Source: an uncultured Campylobacter sp. (GTDB taxonomy: Bacteria > Campylobacterota > Campylobacteria > Campylobacterales > Campylobacteraceae). From it: a stretch of DNA of 64,000 nucleotides. Below are positions 44,491-53,159 of the stretch, in pieces (positions within the stretch are counted from its first letter, which is position 1; every line of letters begins with the position of its first letter). The notes under the pieces were generated by a model. The model had not been told where the DNA came from, made no database searches, and saw nothing but the letters and a program-made list of their open reading frames with translations. The position numbers and the translations under genes are program-made. The stretch lies in assembly GCF_937980635.1 (NCBI RefSeq), contig NZ_CALJPG010000010.1, positions 62,001 through 126,000 of the forward strand. The letters are read 5' to 3'.

Positions 44491-45146
44491 TGGTATATTT
44501 TTACGATAAGCTTGCAGGCGAACAGAGCCTGATTTTGCAGAATGATCAGTTTTTGCACCTAAAGGCTAGGAGAGCAAGGGCGGGCGAACGCATAGACGTG
44601 CGCAACCTAAAGGACGGGGCGAGTTATCTATATGAGATCGCCGAAATTTCGCGCAAAGGCGCGGCTTTGAATTTAGTTTTTAAAAGCTCCGTTTTTACGC
44701 CGCCGCACGATTTTTGCGTCGCTTGGGCAGTCGTCGAGAGCGCCGTGATCGAAAAGAGCCTGCCTGCGCTAAACGAGATGGGCGTCGGGCGGCTTGTTTT
44801 GGTCTATGCCGATCTGTCGCAGAAAAACGTGCGGCTCGATCTGCAGAGGATGGAGCGGATTTTGATCAACTCATCTCAGCAATGCGGGCGAAATTCCATC
44901 ATGCAGATCGAGGTTTTGGGCGGCTCGGACGAGCTCGCGCAAAGGTATGAAAACGTAAGCCTGATTGATTTTGGCGGCAAGAATATCGACATTTTTGGCG
45001 GCGATGAGGTCGCTTTCATCGGCCCGGAGGGTGGGTTTTCGCCGCGCGAAAGGGAGAAATTTAAAAACGCCTATGCGCTTAATAGCCCTTATATTTTGCG
45101 CTCAAACACCGCGCTGATCGCAACTTGCGCGAAGTTGATGTTTTAA
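44490..45146 (+). CDS. rsmE: 16S rRNA m3U1498 methyltransferase RsmE
   Basis: SPOUT-class methyltransferase acting on U1498 of 16S rRNA. The 218-residue protein has the N-terminal PUA-like domain (HLKARRARAGERIDVRN) and the C-terminal knot: SSQQCGRNSIMQIEVLGG (about residue 129), EVAFIGPEGGFSPREREKF (about 171) and LRSNTALIATCAKLMF at the end. Length is slightly under the E. coli protein. ATG overlaps the preceding stop. Confidence 0.93.
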   Translation: MVYFYDKLAGEQSLILQNDQFLHLKARRARAGERIDVRNLKDGASYLYEIAEISRKGAALNLVFKSSVFTPPHDFCVAWAVVESAVIEKSLPALNEMGVGRLVLVYADLSQKNVRLDLQRMERILINSSQQCGRNSIMQIEVLGGSDELAQRYENVSLIDFGGKNIDIFGGDEVAFIGPEGGFSPREREKFKNAYALNSPYILRSNTALIATCAKLMF

Positions 45147-45485
45147 GCGCTCGGCAAATTTTAAAATTTAAAAGTCGGGCGCTTAAAATTTTGGAATTTA
45201 AAATTTGCTCTGCGCGATCCGCTATGTTTATCGGCGGCTTGACGCACTGTGCGTATTTGCCGCGGCGTATATTCGCGCGCTGTATTTTGCACGCCGCAGT
45301 AGGCCGCGGTGAAATAAAATTTTACCGACGAAGCGGACTAAATTTTAAAATTTTCGCGTCCAAAAAGCTCGCTCGAAAGAAAATCCGCCGCTTCGCCGAG
45401 AGATTTTTAAAACCCTTTAAATTTGCTTTTTAGATAAAAAAGTTGTATAATCGCAACCTTTTAAAATCATCAAAAAGGATCAAAA
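45147..45485. other. 339-base intergenic stretch, RAATTY-rich, with rpmE promoter
   Basis: Very dense TTTAAAATTT-type words in the left two thirds; no coding sequence accepted. The right end holds the rpmE promoter (TATAAT at 45446-45451). Confidence 0.6.
45430..45451 (+). promoter_or_regulatory. Promoter of rpmE
   Basis: TATAAT at 45446-45451, preceded by AT-rich TTTTTAGATAAAAAAG. It leaves a 34-base leader before the rpmE ATG. Strong -10, weak -35, as usual in Campylobacter. Confidence 0.65.
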
Positions 45486-45686
45486 ATGAAAAAAGATATC
45501 CATCCAAACTTTGTCGAAACGACCGTTACCTGCGCTTGCGGAAACACTTTTAAAACGCGCTCGAACAAGGCCGAGATCCGCGTCGATATCTGCTCCAATT
45601 GCCATCCGTTTTTCACGGGCAGCGAGAAGATCGTAGATAGCGCGGGCCGCGTCGAGAAATTTAAGCAAAAATATGGAATGAAATAG
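45486..45686 (+). CDS. rpmE: 50S ribosomal protein L31
   Basis: A 66-residue ribosomal protein of the zinc-binding (C+) type: C16, C18 and C36, C39 in the motifs TCACGN and ICSNCHPFFTG. MKKDIHPNFVE and the end FKQKYGMK match the family. AAAAAGGAT precedes the ATG. It is directly followed by rsmI without a base between. Confidence 0.97.
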   Translation: MKKDIHPNFVETTVTCACGNTFKTRSNKAEIRVDICSNCHPFFTGSEKIVDSAGRVEKFKQKYGMK

Positions 45687-46502
45687 TTGCTATATCTCAT
45701 TCCTACGCCGATAGGAAATCTAAGCGATATCTCGAGCCGCGCGCTTGAGGTATTGCAAAGCTGCGAAATCCTAATCTGCGAGGATACGAGGGTTTCAAAA
45801 AAACTTCTAAACTTATTATCCGATAAATTTCAAATCTCATTTAAAATTTCACAGTTTTACTCTCTGCACACGCACAACGAAGCGGAGTTTTTCGCGAGCT
45901 TTAACGCGGCGCTTTTGCGCGAAAAAGCTTGCGCATACGTAAGCGACGCAGGCATGCCCTGCATCAGCGATCCTGGGATTGCGCTCGTAAAATTTGCGCA
46001 GCGAAGCGACGTGCCTTACGAGGTGCTTAGCGGCGCAAACGCTCTGCTGCTCGCAGCCGCCGCAAGCGGGCTAGTGGAGAAAGAATTTAGCTTTTTAGGC
46101 TTTTTGAATAATGACGGTGCGCAGCGCAAAGCTCAGATCCTAAATTTAATGCAAAGCCCCTATCCGTGCGTACTCTATGAATCTCCCAAGCGCGTGGTAA
46201 AGCTAATAGAGCAGATCGCGGGGATCGATGCACAGCGTAAAATTTTTGTGATCAAAGAAGCTACCAAAAAATTTGAAAAAAAATTTTTTGGTAGCGCCGC
46301 AGAGGTCCTGCTAGAGCTAAAAAGCGCAAATTTAAACGGCGAATGGTGCGTCGTGATTGACGGCGCAGGCGAGAAAAGCTTTGAAAAAATCACGCAAGAA
46401 GATATTCTCTCGCTTGAGATCGCGCCGAAAATAAAAGCGAAACTACTCTCAAAAATAAACGGCGAACCCGCCAAAGAAATATATAAAAATTTGATACGCT
46501 AA
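45687..46502 (+). CDS. rsmI: 16S rRNA (cytidine-1402-2'-O) methyltransferase RsmI
   Basis: Methylates the ribose of C1402 in the ribosomal P-site. The 271-residue protein starts at a TTG immediately after the rpmE stop: LYLIPTPIGNLSDISSRALEVL is the exact family N terminus, so this start is forced. Further motifs are ICEDTRVSKKLL (about residue 30), YVSDAGMPCISDPGIALVKFA (about 88) and the C-terminal helical domain. A perfect 15-bp inverted repeat lies inside the gene at 46260-46295. Confidence 0.94.
   Translation: MLYLIPTPIGNLSDISSRALEVLQSCEILICEDTRVSKKLLNLLSDKFQISFKISQFYSLHTHNEAEFFASFNAALLREKACAYVSDAGMPCISDPGIALVKFAQRSDVPYEVLSGANALLLAAAASGLVEKEFSFLGFLNNDGAQRKAQILNLMQSPYPCVLYESPKRVVKLIEQIAGIDAQRKIFVIKEATKKFEKKFFGSAAEVLLELKSANLNGEWCVVIDGAGEKSFEKITQEDILSLEIAPKIKAKLLSKINGEPAKEIYKNLIR
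46260..46295. repeat. Perfect 15-bp inverted repeat inside rsmI
   Basis: GCTACCAAAAAATTT (46260-46274) and AAATTTTTTGGTAGC (46281-46295) are exact reverse complements around a six-base A-rich loop. It encodes the peptide A-T-K-K-F-E-K-K-F-F-G-S in RsmI. It would form a strong mRNA hairpin. Confidence 0.9.
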
Positions 46503-46537
46503 GTCATATTTTAACCGTTTTTCGCTAAAATCCCAAA

Positions 46538-47239
46538 ATGATTATTTACGGCAAGCAGCTGTTTTTGCACCTTTTAAACCGGCATCCGCAGAAATTTATC
46601 CGCATCATCCTTGCCAAGGAGTGCGAGAAAGAAATTTTTAAAAATATCGCCGCGACCGGCGTAAAGATTGAGCGCGCCGATGCAAAAAAAGCTCAAGCCC
46701 TCGCTCGCGGCGGCAACCATCAAGGCTTCTTAGCCGAGGTGGAGGAGTTTAGCTTCGGCGATCTAGCTAGCGTCAAAGACGATAAATTCGTGCCGATCCT
46801 TTATGGGCTTACCGACGTCGGAAACATCGGCGCGATAATGCGTAGCGCCTATGCTTTGGGCGCGGACAGCGTGATCGTCGTCGCAAATAATCTAAATATG
46901 GCGGGCGTAGTGCGCGCAAGCTCGGGCGCGGCGTATGAGCTAAACGTCGTTAAGGCCGCAGACGGACTTAGCGTGCTAAACGAGCTTAAACAAAGCGGCT
47001 TTGAAATTTACGCCGCGAGTGCGGGCGGGACGAGCTTTAAGGAGTTAGGGCTCGGCGCGAAAAACGCACTCGTAATGGGGAAAGAAGAAGAGGGGATACC
47101 CGCTAGGGCGCTTAAAAAATGCGACCGCGCGGTATCAATAAAGATGCGCGAAGGCTGGGACTCGCTTAATGTAAGCGCGGCATTTGCGATACTATGCGAT
47201 GGAATTTTAAATGGAAGAAATAAAAGAGAAGTTAAATAA
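46538..47239 (+). CDS. rlmB: 23S rRNA 2'-O-methyltransferase (RlmB/TrmH family)
   Basis: SPOUT methyltransferase of the SpoU type, most like RlmB (G2251 of 23S rRNA). The 233-residue protein has an N-terminal substrate-binding domain with GGNHQGFLAEV (about residue 59), then GLTDVGNIGAIMRSAYALGADSVIV (about 91), NALVMGKEEEGIP (about 176) and the C-terminal IKMREGWDSLNVSAAFAILC (about 202). The exact target is inferred. It overlaps the next gene by 29 bases. Confidence 0.9.
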   Translation: MIIYGKQLFLHLLNRHPQKFIRIILAKECEKEIFKNIAATGVKIERADAKKAQALARGGNHQGFLAEVEEFSFGDLASVKDDKFVPILYGLTDVGNIGAIMRSAYALGADSVIVVANNLNMAGVVRASSGAAYELNVVKAADGLSVLNELKQSGFEIYAASAGGTSFKELGLGAKNALVMGKEEEGIPARALKKCDRAVSIKMREGWDSLNVSAAFAILCDGILNGRNKREVK

Positions 47240-48230
47240 TACGGACGAGCAGGCGGAACAAACCGAGAAGCCGGAGCAAACGCAGCAACCAAAAAGCAGC
47301 GATCTAGATAAATTAAAATCTATGGATCTGATAGAGATAGCGCGCACGACGCGCATCAACGCGCAAAATTTAGAATACATCATCAACAAAGACTTCGAGA
47401 AGCTAGCAAATTTTAACGTGAAGGGCTACATTAAAATTTTAGAGCGCGAGTTCGGGCTGGATCTATCGGACTGGCTTAGCGAGTTTGAGGTCGCGAAGGA
47501 GAGCTTTGCGCCCGTTAAAAAGGCCAAAGTCGAGCAGGTTTATGGTCAAAGAGTTAGCCCTAACAAAAGCGGCAGCGGTTGGCTTTTATGGCTGCTTGCG
47601 ATGGTGCTAATCATAGGCGCAATCTTTTATTTCGGACTTTATAAAAGCTTCGGCGAGTTTTTGGGCTCGCTTTTATGGGAGCAAAACAAAACCACCTACT
47701 CGGACGCCCCGATTGTAAACAATACTCAAAAAAAGCTTGAAAACATCGGTATCGACGTCGTTTCGCACAACGCTACAGATGAAAAATTCGCATTAAAGTC
47801 AGATGCCAATGCAACCGCTGCTGCGGATGAAAATTTAAGCTCGCTAAATGCGCTGGACCGCTCTATCAGGATCGAGCGCGCGAGCATTAAGACTGAGGAA
47901 AATTCTACCGACGAAAACGCTACTCAAAGCGCGCCCGTGCCTAGCAAAGATATCGTGCTTAGCCCGCGCGGTAAGATGTGGATCGGCATCATCGATCTAA
48001 AAAGTGGCAAGAAGCGCGAGATGGTCATTAATGCCCCTTACATCGTCGCTTCGCAAGGAGATGAGGAGCTGCTAATCTCTACCGGTCATGGGATGTTTGA
48101 GCTTGGTAAAGCCGATGGCAACGTAACTTTCAGCGAAAGAAACACTCAAAAATTTCACGTCAAAGATGGCAATATTACTAAAATTTCAGCCGATGAGTTT
48201 CTGCGCCTAAACAAGGGCAAAAAGTGGTAA
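47211..48230 (+). CDS. Conserved membrane protein, Cj0152-like (possible RodZ-type)
   Basis: A 339-residue protein with a cytosolic part (about residues 1-118) beginning with an E/Q/T/P-rich stretch and then a helical segment (SMDLIEIARTTRINAQNLEYIINKDFEKL) that resembles a helix-turn-helix fold, one membrane helix (GWLLWLLAMVLIIGAIFYFGLY, about 123-144) and a periplasmic part with a C-terminal beta domain (RGKMWIGIIDLKSGKKREM about 257). That order resembles RodZ, the MreB partner, but sequence support is weak. It occupies the position of Cj0152. Confidence 0.6.
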   Translation: MEEIKEKLNNTDEQAEQTEKPEQTQQPKSSDLDKLKSMDLIEIARTTRINAQNLEYIINKDFEKLANFNVKGYIKILEREFGLDLSDWLSEFEVAKESFAPVKKAKVEQVYGQRVSPNKSGSGWLLWLLAMVLIIGAIFYFGLYKSFGEFLGSLLWEQNKTTYSDAPIVNNTQKKLENIGIDVVSHNATDEKFALKSDANATAAADENLSSLNALDRSIRIERASIKTEENSTDENATQSAPVPSKDIVLSPRGKMWIGIIDLKSGKKREMVINAPYIVASQGDEELLISTGHGMFELGKADGNVTFSERNTQKFHVKDGNITKISADEFLRLNKGKKW

Positions 48231-48749
48231 AATCCTCGCTCTCGCGCGGTTTTTCACTCGTAGGGCTTCGCCGACGCTGAGGGTAAAATTTCGGCTTTCT
48301 GCGGCGAGTGCGACCTAAATTAAACCTAGGAGCGTAAATTTAAAGAGTTTTAAAATGCGCCGCTTTGAATAAAATTTTTAAGCGGCGTAGGTAAAATTTA
48401 ATGATGCGGATAAAATTTTAAGTGGTGCGGGCGCTTGCAGTAGAGCACTAAATTTAAGATGCGTCGTCCATGGCGCCTTGCAAAATGAAGGCCTCGATCG
48501 TTTCGATCGGACGTAAATTTAAACAGCGCCACAAAGGACCGCGACGCGCTAAATTTAAACGATCAATGCCTCCGCGGTTTTAAAATTTTAGCGAGGTAAA
48601 GGTTTAAACCGCCCAAGTGTTGCAAAAGCGCCGCCGCATCGCCGCTAAGGCTTGAAATTTTGCCTCCGTGCGGTACGAGCAGATCGCGGCGTTTAAGGCG
48701 CTAAATTTCAAATAGGGTTTGAAAATTACTTTAAGATAAGAGGTTTGAG
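48231..48749. other. 519-base intergenic stretch, RAATTY-rich
   Basis: No open frame with a ribosome site and no tRNA. Repeated words of the form AAATTTAAA / TAAAATTTTA occur throughout. C. jejuni has a small gene (Cj0151) at about this point, of which I see no trace. No clear terminator or promoter found. Confidence 0.5.
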
Positions 48750-49955
48750 ATGTTTGACGAAATCCGTTTTTCAAAAATCGAGCGTTTGCCCAATTACGTT
48801 TTTGCCGAGGTCAATGCCATAAAAATGGCGGCGCGCAGAGCCGGCGAGGATATAATCGATTTTTCGATGGGCAATCCCGACGGCAGGACGCCGCAGCATA
48901 TAATCGACAAGCTTTGCGAAAGCGCGCAAAAGGACAAAACGCACGGCTACTCCGTAAGTCAGGGCATCTACAAGCTGCGACTTGCGTGCGCAAATTGGTA
49001 CAAGCGCAAATACGGCGTGATCTTGGATCCGGAAAGCGAGATCGTCGCGGTGATGGGCTCCAAAGAGGGCTTCGTGCATCTAACTAGCGCGATCGTAAAT
49101 CCTGGCGATGTCGCGGTGGTGCCCGATCCTGCCTATCCGATCCACACTCAAGCCTTCATCATCGCAGGCGGCAACGTCGTTAAAATCCCGCTTGCCTATG
49201 ATGAAAATTTAAATTTTAATGAGAATAAATTTTTCATCGATCTGCAAAAAACTTTCGACGAGAGCATTCCGCGTCCAAAATACGTCGTCGTAAATTTCCC
49301 GCACAACCCCACCACCGTCGTCGTGCAAAAGAGCTTCTACGAGCGGCTCGTGGCGATGGCGCGGCAGGAGCGGTTTTATATCATCAGCGATATCGCTTAC
49401 GCAGAGATCGCTTTTGACGATTACAAAACGCCGTCGATCTTTGAGGTCCAGGGCGCAAAGGACGTCGCGGTTGAGGCGTACACTCTCTCTAAAACCTACA
49501 ATATGGCGGGCTGGCGCGTGGGTTTTGTTAGCGGCAACAAAAAGCTCGTAGCCGCGCTTAAAAAGATCAAGTCGTGGTTTGATTACGGCATGTTTACGCC
49601 GATCCAAGTAGCCGCCACGATCGCGCTGGACGGACCGCAGGAGTGCGTAGAGCAGATCCGCACGAGCTATGAGAAGCGTAGAAATTTTTTGATTGACGCT
49701 TTTGCGGATGCGGGCTGGCAGATTGCAAAACCTAGCGCGTCGATGTTTGCATGGGCGAAATTACCGCCCGCGGCGGCTCATCTAAGGAGTATGGAGTTTT
49801 CCAAGCAGCTTCTTACCAAGGCGCGCGTCGCCGTAAGCCCGGGCGTGGGCTTTGGTGCGGCGGGGGATGATTACGTGCGGATCGCTTTTATCGAAAACGA
49901 AAACAGGACCCGCCAGGCCGCTAGAAATATAAAAAAATATTTGAAAGAGATCTGA
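48750..49955 (+). CDS. PLP-dependent class I/II aminotransferase (Cj0150-like)
   Basis: A 401-residue fold-type I aminotransferase. The PLP lysine is K248 in YTLSKTYNMAGWRVGFVSG; further motifs are NPDGRTPQHIID (about residue 42), VPDPAYPIH (about 119) and VVNFPHNPTT (about 181). The class includes AlaC- and LL-diaminopimelate-type aminotransferases; the substrate cannot be fixed from the sequence. The placement beside hom is suggestive of aspartate-family amino acid metabolism. It overlaps hom by one base (TGATG). Confidence 0.88.
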   Translation: MFDEIRFSKIERLPNYVFAEVNAIKMAARRAGEDIIDFSMGNPDGRTPQHIIDKLCESAQKDKTHGYSVSQGIYKLRLACANWYKRKYGVILDPESEIVAVMGSKEGFVHLTSAIVNPGDVAVVPDPAYPIHTQAFIIAGGNVVKIPLAYDENLNFNENKFFIDLQKTFDESIPRPKYVVVNFPHNPTTVVVQKSFYERLVAMARQERFYIISDIAYAEIAFDDYKTPSIFEVQGAKDVAVEAYTLSKTYNMAGWRVGFVSGNKKLVAALKKIKSWFDYGMFTPIQVAATIALDGPQECVEQIRTSYEKRRNFLIDAFADAGWQIAKPSASMFAWAKLPPAAAHLRSMEFSKQLLTKARVAVSPGVGFGAAGDDYVRIAFIENENRTRQAARNIKKYLKEI

Positions 49956-51223
49956 TGAAAGTAGCGATTTTAGGCGTCGGCACCGTAGGTAGCGAAGTTG
50001 CAAACATTTTGATCAAAAACAAAGATATCATCCTTGCGCGCGCAGGTGTTAGCATAGAACCCGTAATCGGGCTCGTGCGCGATACGAGCAAAAAAAAGGG
50101 CGTGCAAATTCCGCTTAGCAGCGACGCGCAAAGTATCATCGAGCGCGACGACATCGACGTTTTTGTAGAGCTTATGGGCGGAATAGAAAAGCCCTACGAG
50201 ATCGTAAGTGAAATTTTAAAGCGCAAAAAGGCAGTTGTTACCGCAAATAAGGCGCTTTTGGCTTATCATCGCTACAAGCTCCAGGCTTTGGCGGGCGATA
50301 CGCCTTTTGGATTTGAAGCGAGCGTGGCGGGCGGAATTCCGATCATAAAAACCCTACGCGAGGGGCTAAGCGCCAATCGTATCGAAAAGATAATCGGCAT
50401 CGTAAACGGCACGAGCAACTTTATCCTTACGAATATGATGCAAAAAAACGAGAAATTTGAAGACGCGCTAAAGCGAGCTCAAGAGCTCGGTTACGCCGAA
50501 GCCGATCCAAGCTTCGATATCGACGGGTTCGATGCGGCACATAAGCTTTTGATCTTAGCTAGCATCGCATACGGCGTGCACGGCGATCCGGAAGACATCC
50601 TAATCGAGGGGATTGAGGAGATCACACAGGAGGATATCTATTTTGCGCGCGAATTTGACTTCATAATCAAGCTGCTTGCGGTAGCCAAGCGCGCGTGCGA
50701 CAACAAAGTCGAGCTGCGCGTCCATCCCGCTCTTATTTCAAAAGATCAAATGCTTTCAAAAGTAGACGGCGTGATGAACGGCGTGAGCATCTACGGAGAT
50801 TGCGTCGGCGAGAGTATGTATTATGGCCCTGGCGCGGGCGGAAGCGCTACGGCAAGTGCGGTTATAAGCGATCTCATCGACATTGCGCGCGATAATAAAA
50901 ACCCGATGCTCGGATATAAAATTTTGCCGAGTGAAAATTTTATGCAAATTCTGCCGAGCGAACAGATCCGCACGAAGTATTATTTTAGACTGCGCGTGCG
51001 CGATGAAAAGGGCGTACTTGCGAAGCTTACAAACATTATGAGCTTAAACGATCTTTCGATCGACAGCTTTTTGCAAAAGCCGAAGCTCAAAACGGATGAG
51101 GAGGTAACGCTGTTTTTTACGACGCATACGTGCTGTGAGAAGGATATCAAGCGCGCAATAAGCGTGATTAGCGGCGAAAATTTCATCACGCAAAAGCCTT
51201 TTATGATCAGGATAGAAAGCTAA
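49955..51223 (+). CDS. hom: Homoserine dehydrogenase
   Basis: Reduces aspartate semialdehyde to homoserine on the way to threonine and methionine. The 422-residue protein has the nucleotide-binding VAILGVGTVGSEVANIL at the N terminus, VELMGGIEKPYEI (about residue 70), VTANKALLA (about 93), the catalytic region GYAEADPSFDIDGFDAAHKL (about 178) and a C-terminal ACT regulatory domain (about 345-420, RLRVRDEKGVLAKLTNIM). The ACT domain suggests feedback by threonine. Confidence 0.96.
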   Translation: MKVAILGVGTVGSEVANILIKNKDIILARAGVSIEPVIGLVRDTSKKKGVQIPLSSDAQSIIERDDIDVFVELMGGIEKPYEIVSEILKRKKAVVTANKALLAYHRYKLQALAGDTPFGFEASVAGGIPIIKTLREGLSANRIEKIIGIVNGTSNFILTNMMQKNEKFEDALKRAQELGYAEADPSFDIDGFDAAHKLLILASIAYGVHGDPEDILIEGIEEITQEDIYFAREFDFIIKLLAVAKRACDNKVELRVHPALISKDQMLSKVDGVMNGVSIYGDCVGESMYYGPGAGGSATASAVISDLIDIARDNKNPMLGYKILPSENFMQILPSEQIRTKYYFRLRVRDEKGVLAKLTNIMSLNDLSIDSFLQKPKLKTDEEVTLFFTTHTCCEKDIKRAISVISGENFITQKPFMIRIES

Positions 51224-51224
51224 G

Positions 51225-51563
51225 TTGGGCTTAAAAGAATATCTTTTCGGCTTTGCTTGCGAGGACCGTGCGGCAGAATTTCTACGCGGCGAAGGGTTTG
51301 AAATTTTAAAGCGAAATTTCCGCTGCCGCTTCGGCGAGATCGACATAATCGCGCGCAAAGACGGGATTTTACACTTCGTAGAAGTAAAAGCCACTAGCGG
51401 CGATTACGACGCCGCGGAGCGCGTGACGGGAGCCAAGATGGCTAAAATTTTAAAGACGGCGGAATTTTATCTGATGAGCTGTGATACGGACGAGCCGTGG
51501 CAGATCAACGTCGTGGAAGTTTATCCAAAGCAGATAAAATTTATCGCCAACATATCTTTTTAA
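51225..51563 (+). CDS. YraN/UPF0102-family nuclease-fold protein
   Basis: A 112-residue protein with the conserved UPF0102 pattern GFEILKRNFRCRFGEIDIIARKDGILHFVEVKAT (about residues 25-58), resembling the E-x-D-x-x ... E-V-K site of restriction-endonuclease-like folds. The start is TTG at 51225, two bases after the hom stop. Role unknown; it may be a DNA-processing nuclease. Confidence 0.85.
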   Translation: MGLKEYLFGFACEDRAAEFLRGEGFEILKRNFRCRFGEIDIIARKDGILHFVEVKATSGDYDAAERVTGAKMAKILKTAEFYLMSCDTDEPWQINVVEVYPKQIKFIANISF

Positions 51564-51589
51564 ATTAGAATTTTTATTATTTATTTAAG

Positions 51590-51604
51590 ATAATGAACTA
51601 TAAT
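51590..51604 (+). promoter_or_regulatory. Promoter of trxA
   Basis: TATAAT at 51599-51604, 29 bases before the trxA ATG; a second AGATAAT-like element lies just upstream. Confidence 0.55.
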
Positions 51605-51633
51605 CCGCGCAATTTTAACACAAGGAGAACATT

Positions 51634-51948
51634 ATGGGAAAGTATATAGAGCTTACTTCGGAGAATTTCGATGTTACTAAAGAGGGTGTCGCACTAGTCG
51701 ATTTCTGGGCGCCTTGGTGCGGACCGTGCCGTATGATTGCCCCGATCATCGAGGAGCTTGCGAACGATTACGACGGCAAGGCTAAAATTTGCAAGGTTAA
51801 TACCGACGAAGCGCAGGATCTTGCGGTGCAGTTCGGCGTGCGCTCGATCCCAACGATACTATTTTTCAAAGACGGCGAGCTAAAAGCTCAGCTCATCGGC
51901 GCGCAATCCAAGCAGATCATAGCCGACAAGCTAAACTCGCTTCTGTAA
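51634..51948 (+). CDS. trxA: Thioredoxin
   Basis: A 104-residue dithiol protein with the canonical active site W-C-G-P-C (C29, C32) and the cis-proline motif RSIPTILFFKDGE (about residue 71). An AAGGAGAAC site precedes the ATG. It is followed by a hairpin terminator and then by its reductase gene. Confidence 0.98.
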   Translation: MGKYIELTSENFDVTKEGVALVDFWAPWCGPCRMIAPIIEELANDYDGKAKICKVNTDEAQDLAVQFGVRSIPTILFFKDGELKAQLIGAQSKQIIADKLNSLL

Positions 51949-51954
51949 ATTTTA

Positions 51955-51980
51955 AAAGGGCGGCTTTCGCCCTTTCTCCT
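51955..51980 (+). terminator. Hairpin terminator after trxA
   Basis: AAAGGGCG (51955-51962) pairs perfectly with CGCCCTTT (51968-51975) over the loop GCTTT, followed by CTCCTC. The stem is good but the T tail is poor, so termination may be partial. Confidence 0.6.
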
Positions 51981-52058
51981 CTCACTCATCGTTTTATTAA
52001 TTAAATTCGTAAATTTAACGCTCGCGGCTTTACTTAATAAAATAATTAAGGAGAAAAA

Positions 52059-53003
52059 ATGTTAGATTTAGCAATTATCGGCGGCGGTCCTGCGGGGCTA
52101 GCGGCGGGGCTTTATGCTACAAGAGGCGGTTTAAAGGATGTCGTGATGTTTGAGATGGGGATGCCCGGCGGGCAGATCACCTCAAGCTCCGAGATGGAAA
52201 ACTACCCGGGCGTCGCCGCGGTGACTGATGGGATGAGCTTTATGGCGCCTTGGCAGGAGCAATGCTTCCGCTTCGGGCTGAAGCACGAGATGGTGCGCGT
52301 GTTGCGCGTCACAAAAGACGGCGACGGAAATTTTACGATCTATCTCGAGGGCGATCAAACACGTCGCGCACGCGCCGTTATCGTGGCTACCGGCTCTACT
52401 CCGCGCCGCGCGGGGATCGAGGGCGAGGATGAGTTCTTCGGTCGCGGCGTCAGTACCTGCGCGACCTGCGACGGATTTTTTTACAAGGGAAAAGAGGTTG
52501 CCGTCCTCGGCGGCGGCGATACGGCGCTAGAAGAATCGTTGTATCTAGCTAAAATTTGCTCTAAAGTCTATCTGATCCACCGCAGGGACGAGTTTCGCGC
52601 CGCGCCTTCGACCGTGCAAAAGGTGCGCGAAAGTAAAAATATCGAGCTCATCACAAACGCGCTCGTAGAGCAGATCAAGGGTGATGCAAGCGGCGTAACT
52701 AGCGTCGTAGTCAAGGATAAAACAAGCGGCGCCACGCGCGAGCTGCAGCTGCCTGGGATCTTCGTATTCGTGGGGCTTGACGTGCGAAATGAGGTGCTAA
52801 AAGACGAAAGCGGCAAATTCATCTGCGACGTCACGCCGGGCGGACAGGTCGCGGTAAATTTAAAGATGCAAACAAGCGTACACGGGCTATTTGCGGCGGG
52901 CGATATGAGGCAGGATGCGCCTAAACAGGTCGTTTGCGCGGCAGGCGACGGCGCGGTTGCCGCTCTTAGCGCGATCGCGTATCTGCAAGGACACGATAAA
53001 TAG
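52059..53003 (+). CDS. trxB: Thioredoxin reductase
   Basis: FAD/NADPH enzyme reducing thioredoxin. The 314-residue protein has an N-terminal FAD motif IIGGGPAGLAAGLYATRGG, the redox pair C134-A-T-C137 in STCATCDGFF, NADPH motif VLGGGDTALEESLYLA (about residue 149) and the C-terminal GLFAAGDMRQD (about 283). It follows trxA by 110 bases and has its own AAGGAGA ribosome site. Confidence 0.97.
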   Translation: MLDLAIIGGGPAGLAAGLYATRGGLKDVVMFEMGMPGGQITSSSEMENYPGVAAVTDGMSFMAPWQEQCFRFGLKHEMVRVLRVTKDGDGNFTIYLEGDQTRRARAVIVATGSTPRRAGIEGEDEFFGRGVSTCATCDGFFYKGKEVAVLGGGDTALEESLYLAKICSKVYLIHRRDEFRAAPSTVQKVRESKNIELITNALVEQIKGDASGVTSVVVKDKTSGATRELQLPGIFVFVGLDVRNEVLKDESGKFICDVTPGGQVAVNLKMQTSVHGLFAAGDMRQDAPKQVVCAAGDGAVAALSAIAYLQGHDK

Positions 53004-53104
53004 GCCTATCTTCGGCGTAAAATTTCACGGCGCGGCGGGCGAAACTGCTTCCGCCCCGCTTTAAATTTAAAATCACACCTGAAATTTTGAATGAAATTTC
53101 GATA

Positions 53105-53147
53105 TAAAAAAGCGGCTAAATTTTAAAATTTCATAAAATTTGGCCGC
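53105..53147 (-). terminator. Terminator of the minus-strand lipoprotein gene, RAATTY in both arms
   Basis: On the minus strand GCGGCCAAATTT (53147-53136) pairs with AAATTTAGCCGC (53123-53112), 12 bp with one G-U pair, followed by TTTTTT. It lies 12 bases after the stop of the 53160-53888 gene and has AAATTT in each arm. Confidence 0.8.
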
Positions 53148-53159
53148 GAGATAGGGCGC

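Noticed and set aside
45125..45433. A 102-codon frame overlapping the end of rsmE
   Set aside because: Runs through RAATTY-rich spacer, has no ribosome site and overlaps the rsmE C terminus, which is well conserved.
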